NCBI RefSeq assembly: GCF_014212355.1
Contig: NZ_JACKXD010000001.1
Location: 457,143-521,142 of the forward strand
Length of the DNA stretch: 64,000 nucleotides
Direction of reading: 5' to 3'
Origin: Halobellus ruber
GTDB taxonomy: Archaea > Halobacteriota > Halobacteria > Halobacteriales > Haloferacaceae
The notes under the pieces were generated by a model that ran no database searches, was not told the origin of the DNA, and saw nothing but the letters and a program-made list of their open reading frames with translations. Shown here in pieces: positions 60,505 through 64,000 of this stretch. A program made the position numbers and the translations under genes. Within the stretch, counting starts at the first letter, position 1; every line of letters begins with the position of its first letter.

Positions 60505-61607
60505 CGGTCGTCGTCGCCCCCGTCGGTCCCGGCGTCGGTTTCGTCGGTCCCGAGCAGGTCCTCCATGGTCTCCGACCACTCGGAATCGCCGGGCCCGTCA
60601 CCGTCAGCGGGGTCGCCCGCGGACCCGCCGGCGTCGGGGTCGCTATCGCGCGGCCACGCGTCGGACCCGTCGGCAGTATCGCGGTGCTCGTCGTTACCGC
60701 CGGCGGCCGGTCCGCCCGCCGCGTCCCGCTCGCCGGTGTCCGTTGCCGCCGCCTCGCTGCCGACGGGTCCGGTCGACGGCTCCGGTCCGGAGCCGTTCGC
60801 CCGCGACCCCGACGGTTCGGTGCGTTCCGAGTTGCCGTCGGACGGCGTCGGCCCCGACTCCAGCGCGGGGCGGTTCCCGACCGTCAGCAGGTTCGATTTG
60901 AACCACCCGCCGGCCTCGACGTCCTCGAACGGCGACCCGCAGTGCGGACACGCCGGCTCCCCGAGGAGGCCGATCCGGACCCCGTTCCCGCAGGACTCAC
61001 ACGCCGCCTCCGCGATCCCGCGTCGGTTCGCCGCCTCCCGCAACTCCGCGACACCCTCGCGTTCCTCGATCACGCCTTCGAGCGCCGCCACCCGCCGCCT
61101 GAGACCGACGACCGCGTTTGCGACCCTGCGGAGTTTCTCGTCCCGATCCGCCGCGTCGGCTTCGAGCGTCTCCGCCCGTTCGGTGAGGTACTCCAGGATC
61201 TCCTCGTAGTTCCCGAACCCCTCGTCGATCCGGCGGTCGATCGCCGGGTGGTCGTGCTCGGCGGGCGCCTTCGCGTCGGCCTCCCGCTTCACTTGGATCA
61301 CGCGCTCGCGCACGTCAGTGATCTTTTCGTCGAGGTCGCCCTCCAACTCCCCGACCCGCCCGGCGAGTTCCTCGACGCGGGCTTCGAGGTCCTCCATCCC
61401 GTCTGCGGCGCGCGGCGCAGCCGGTTGGCCGTCGACGAGGCCCGAAAGGTCGGCGTTCTCCACCCCCTCGGCGTTCTCGTCGAGCAGCCGGTGAGCCGCA
61501 AGCAGCCGCCGGACGACCTCGGCCCGGGACCTGTCGGTTGCGGCCGCTCGCTCCGCCACCCAGGCTTCCAGGTCCTCCGGTAGCCCCTCAACCGGTTCTG
61601 TCCCCAT
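60501..61607 (-). CDS. Coiled-coil protein with zinc ribbon and acidic tail
   Basis: A 368-residue protein. An N-terminal RHH-like or short helical part (EGLPEDLEAWVAERAAATDR) is followed by coiled coils (ARVEELAGRVGELEGDLDEK) to about residue 190. A zinc ribbon comes next (ACESCGNGVRIGLLGEPACP, then HCGSPFED), and then a 130-residue Gly/Asp-rich tail. ATG at 61607. A DNA- or membrane-associated scaffold is possible; the family is not named. Confidence 0.7.
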   Translation of the reverse strand: MGTEPVEGLPEDLEAWVAERAAATDRSRAEVVRRLLAAHRLLDENAEGVENADLSGLVDGQPAAPRAADGMEDLEARVEELAGRVGELEGDLDEKITDVRERVIQVKREADAKAPAEHDHPAIDRRIDEGFGNYEEILEYLTERAETLEADAADRDEKLRRVANAVVGLRRRVAALEGVIEEREGVAELREAANRRGIAEAACESCGNGVRIGLLGEPACPHCGSPFEDVEAGGWFKSNLLTVGNRPALESGPTPSDGNSERTEPSGSRANGSGPEPSTGPVGSEAAATDTGERDAAGGPAAGGNDEHRDTADGSDAWPRDSDPDAGGSAGDPADGDGPGDSEWSETMEDLLGTDETDAGTDGGDDDR

Positions 61608-61675
61608 TCGTTGGATGTAGGTCGGCGGGGCGTTAAAATATTGCCGGGAGTCCGAGCCCGACCCGTAGCCGGACC

Positions 61676-63028
61676 TTACTCCAGGTACTCCGGGTCCCCG
61701 CCGGCGTCGCTTCCCTCGTCGGCCCGTCGGTTCACGTCGACCTGGTAGTGTTTGAGGATGTCGCGACCGAGCAACAGCGGATAGTCCATGTGCGATCGGT
61801 CCCCGACGCTCGCGGTGACGGTGTGTTGGGTCCCGCCGATCCCGATGACCAGATCCACCACCGGGCGGGCGTCCCCGGACTTCCTGGAGCCGGACTTCAC
61901 CCGGGTCATACTCTTGATCGGCCCCGCGCCGACCTCGGCCGCGAGCGACGTGTCGATACTGGTCCGCGTCGCGCCGGTGTCGGACTTGGCTGCGGCCTGC
62001 GTCGACCCGCTCGTCCCCGAGACGACCACCTCCTCGATGTAGCCGATCGTCGGCCGCTCGCCGGTGGTGCCCGTCTCGATCCGGGGCATTCCAGCCGGCC
62101 GGGAGTCGTCGAGGGTGCTGGACAGTTCGGCCACGCGGTCGTCGTCGACCTCGCCGCCGGCTCTCTCGACTGCGAGCTTTGCGATGTACGGCGCCGGGCT
62201 CCGGCCGGTCGCGCGGTGGAGGCCGCGGAACCCCGCGGTCGGGTTCGTCTCCAGGACGAACCACCCGTCGGTTCCCTCGATCAGGTCGACGCCGACGTAG
62301 TCCAACCCGACCACGTCGGCGGCGTAGAGGGCGGTTTCCTTGGCGGCCGTCGGCATCCCGTCGGTGGCGTCTCTGACCTCCCCGCCAAGGGAGACGTTGG
62401 TCCGCCAATCGCCTTCGGGGGCGTAGCGGTACATCGCGCCGACGACTTCCCCGCCGACGACGTACACGCGGAGGTCGCGGTGTTTCTCGTCGTCGCGCTC
62501 GACGAGCGACTGGAGGAACGCCTGCCGGTTGCCGACCTGCGGGTTCACCGGCTCGGTGAGATCCACCTTCCAGGTCCCGCCGCCGTGGGTCCCGATCGCG
62601 GATTTGTACACCCCGACCTCGCCGAACCGGTCGCGGCCGCTGTTCAGCCGGTCGTTGGACAGCGCCAGCAGGGCGTCCGGCACCGCGATGTTCCAGTTCG
62701 CGAGCGTCGCCGCCGTCGCGAACTTGTGCGTCGCGGCGAGTACCGCCCCGGGCTCGTTCAGCATCGGCCGGATGCGCTCGAACGTCGCCGCCAGTCCCAG
62801 CAGCTCCGCGGGCTCCTCGGAGTTCGACAGCAGCAGCCGGTTCGCGACCACGTCGACCTCCGGCTCGATGGTGACGTCGCCGTCCTCGATCGAGACGGCG
62901 GTGTTCTCCCGGCGCAGCCAGATCCCTTCGTGACCGAGGGCGTCGACCGCGTTGAGGATGGCTTTGGTCTCCTTACTGTTGTGCAGCGAGAGAACTCCCA
63001 CACGGACCGAATCGCCGTCGGCAGACAT
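61676..63028 (-). CDS. RimK-type ATP-grasp ligase fused to a retropepsin-like (RimB/PF05618) domain
   Basis: A 450-residue two-domain protein. Residues 1-300 form an ATP-grasp ligase of the RimK family (LNEPGAVLAATHKFATAATL, SAIGTHGGGTWKVDL, VGLDYVGVDLIEGTDGWFVL, then ETNPTAGFRG). The C-terminal 140 residues have AAAKSDTGATRTSIDTSLAA (D-T-G-A active-site loop) and MDYPLLLGRDILKHYQVD, as in the aspartyl-protease-like RimB family. RimK adds glutamates to protein C-termini in bacteria. ATG at 63028. It is divergent from the deacylase gene. Confidence 0.88.
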   Translation of the reverse strand: MSADGDSVRVGVLSLHNSKETKAILNAVDALGHEGIWLRRENTAVSIEDGDVTIEPEVDVVANRLLLSNSEEPAELLGLAATFERIRPMLNEPGAVLAATHKFATAATLANWNIAVPDALLALSNDRLNSGRDRFGEVGVYKSAIGTHGGGTWKVDLTEPVNPQVGNRQAFLQSLVERDDEKHRDLRVYVVGGEVVGAMYRYAPEGDWRTNVSLGGEVRDATDGMPTAAKETALYAADVVGLDYVGVDLIEGTDGWFVLETNPTAGFRGLHRATGRSPAPYIAKLAVERAGGEVDDDRVAELSSTLDDSRPAGMPRIETGTTGERPTIGYIEEVVVSGTSGSTQAAAKSDTGATRTSIDTSLAAEVGAGPIKSMTRVKSGSRKSGDARPVVDLVIGIGGTQHTVTASVGDRSHMDYPLLLGRDILKHYQVDVNRRADEGSDAGGDPEYLE

Positions 63029-63144
63029 ATCCGACGGGTCTCGCCGCGCCGTCAAAGAGGTGCCGATACGGCCACCAGGACGGCTGTCGGCCGACCAACT
63101 CCGGATCGTCACCGTTTATCCCGTCAGGGGAGTTTGTGGCGGGT

Positions 63145-64000
63145 ATGCAAAGCGACGCGGCGTTCGAGTACGACGGCGGCCGGGTCGACCCCGGCACCCG
63201 TCGGAACCTCCGCTATGCGATCAGCGAGACCTACCTCGGCGACCCGATCCGGATTCCGGTCACGGTCGTCAACGGCGACCGCGAGGGGCCGACGGTGTTC
63301 CTCTCGGCGGCGTCCCACGGCGACGAGCTCAACGGGATCGAGGTGGTCCGGGAGGTGGCCCACGAGTGGGACCTCTCGGATCTGGCGGGCACGCTCGTGT
63401 GTCTGCCGGTACTGAACGTTCCCGGCTTCCTGGCCCAACAGCGGTACCTCCCGATCTACGACCGCGACCTCAACCGGTCGTTCCCCGGTCGGGAGGGGTC
63501 GACCAGCGCAAAGCGGATGGCCGCCCGGATCTTCGACAACTTCATCCAGCCCTGTGACTTCGGCGTCGACTTCCACACCTCGACCCGAGGGCGGACGAAT
63601 ATGCTCCACGTCCGCGCGGACATGTCCGACGACGCGGTCGCGCGGCTGGCCCAGGCGTTCGGCTCAAACGTCATCATCGACGGGGAGGGCGGGGACGGCC
63701 TGCTCCGGACCGAGGCGACCCGCGCGGGCGTCCCGACCGTGACCGTCGAGATGGGCGAGGCCCACCGGTTCCAGCGGGATCTCATCGATGACGCCCTGGC
63801 GGGCGTCGAGAGCGTCTTCGCGGAGTACGGACTCCGGGAGACGCCCGTGGTCCGGTGGCCGGGGTGGCGGACGGTCATCCGGGACACCGACGAGCGGACC
63901 TGGATCCGTGCGGACGTCGGCGGGATCGTGGATATGCACCACGAGTCGGGATCGCTCGTCCACGCCGGCGATCGGATCTGTACGCTCACTGACCCGTTCA
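63145..64000 (+). CDS. AstE/AspA-type zinc deacylase (3' end outside window)
   Basis: At least 285 residues of a succinylglutamate-desuccinylase/aspartoacylase family protein (M14-like). Zinc ligands are in AASHGDELNGIEVVREVAHE (H-x-x-E) and DFGVDFHTSTRGRTNM; a catalytic Glu is in TVTVEMGEAHRFQRDL. The frame is still open at base 64000. It is divergent from, and 116 bases from, the RimK-RimB gene; the two families often occur together. Confidence 0.9.
   Translation, partial: MQSDAAFEYDGGRVDPGTRRNLRYAISETYLGDPIRIPVTVVNGDREGPTVFLSAASHGDELNGIEVVREVAHEWDLSDLAGTLVCLPVLNVPGFLAQQRYLPIYDRDLNRSFPGREGSTSAKRMAARIFDNFIQPCDFGVDFHTSTRGRTNMLHVRADMSDDAVARLAQAFGSNVIIDGEGGDGLLRTEATRAGVPTVTVEMGEAHRFQRDLIDDALAGVESVFAEYGLRETPVVRWPGWRTVIRDTDERTWIRADVGGIVDMHHESGSLVHAGDRICTLTDPF

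Noticed and set aside
1-64000. CRISPR array or rRNA operon
   Set aside because: No regularly spaced direct repeats with unique spacers and no rRNA-like conserved stretches were seen. The direct repeats at 45965-46089 and 47539-47690 are gene-end duplications.

Overview
The window is chromosomal DNA from a haloarchaeon (class Halobacteria). The evidence is high G+C with GC-rich third positions, very acidic proteins, and archaeal information genes: ribosomal proteins L7Ae, S28e, L24e, L21e, L1, L10/P0, L12/P1 and L11, RNA polymerase subunit F, aEF-1beta, TFS and Cdc48. A SAMP-type ubiquitin-like modifier and the mevalonate kinase / isopentenyl phosphate kinase pair agree with this. Many genes use GTG starts and overlap by ATGA, GTGA or TAATG. 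The genus cannot be fixed from the sequence alone.

Layout. 0-5 kb: the end of a phosphate block (pstB, phoU, ppk1), a metallophosphoesterase, a membrane-protein remnant and a SAMP1-like gene. 5-13 kb: a minus-strand stress-signalling operon of two PrkA-type kinases, a YeaH-type VWA protein and SpoVR. 13-24 kb: DUF373, a coiled-coil protein, DUF371, a winged-helix regulator opposite a peroxiredoxin, cdc48 with its small upstream partner, hydrolases, an eIF2B-like protein, an AN1 zinc-finger protein, a dead oxidoreductase fragment, an acetyltransferase and a universal stress protein. 24-36.6 kb: tmcA opposite the L7Ae-S28e-L24e-Ndk cluster, a split cobalamin-independent methionine synthase-like pair, the L21e-RpoF-DUF655-KsgA-MscS-HemK run, and aEF-1beta with a small zinc-ribbon protein.

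36.6-42.5 kb: a TctA-like permease, then a phosphonate/organophosphate ABC transporter (phnD-phnC-phnE-phnE) closed by a HAD phosphatase overlapping the last phnE. With pst, phoU, ppk1 and PhnD this makes the window rich in phosphorus acquisition and storage. 42.5-54.2 kb: ribosomal stalk genes (L11; L1-L10-L12), a Mop-like protein, an RHH regulator, an M42 peptidase, mevalonate kinase and IPK, a glutamate-cysteine-ligase-like protein, PspA and a hydrolase. 59.9-64 kb: two small acidic proteins, a RimK ligase fused to a retropepsin-like domain, and the start of an AstE-type deacylase.

The most unusual part is 54.3-59.6 kb, a lower-GC island. Its insertion appears to have cut a resident transcription-factor-S (tfs) gene in two: a 5' piece at about 59.6-59.9 kb and a 13-residue zinc-ribbon tail at 54.27-54.31 kb, both on the minus strand. 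The island carries its own intact tfs, an intron-bearing tRNA-like gene, several small genes and five short palindromic MITE-like elements of three families. One 80-bp element sits in frame inside the receiver domain of a (now frameshifted) hybrid histidine kinase. No CRISPR array, rRNA gene or complete transposase gene was seen.
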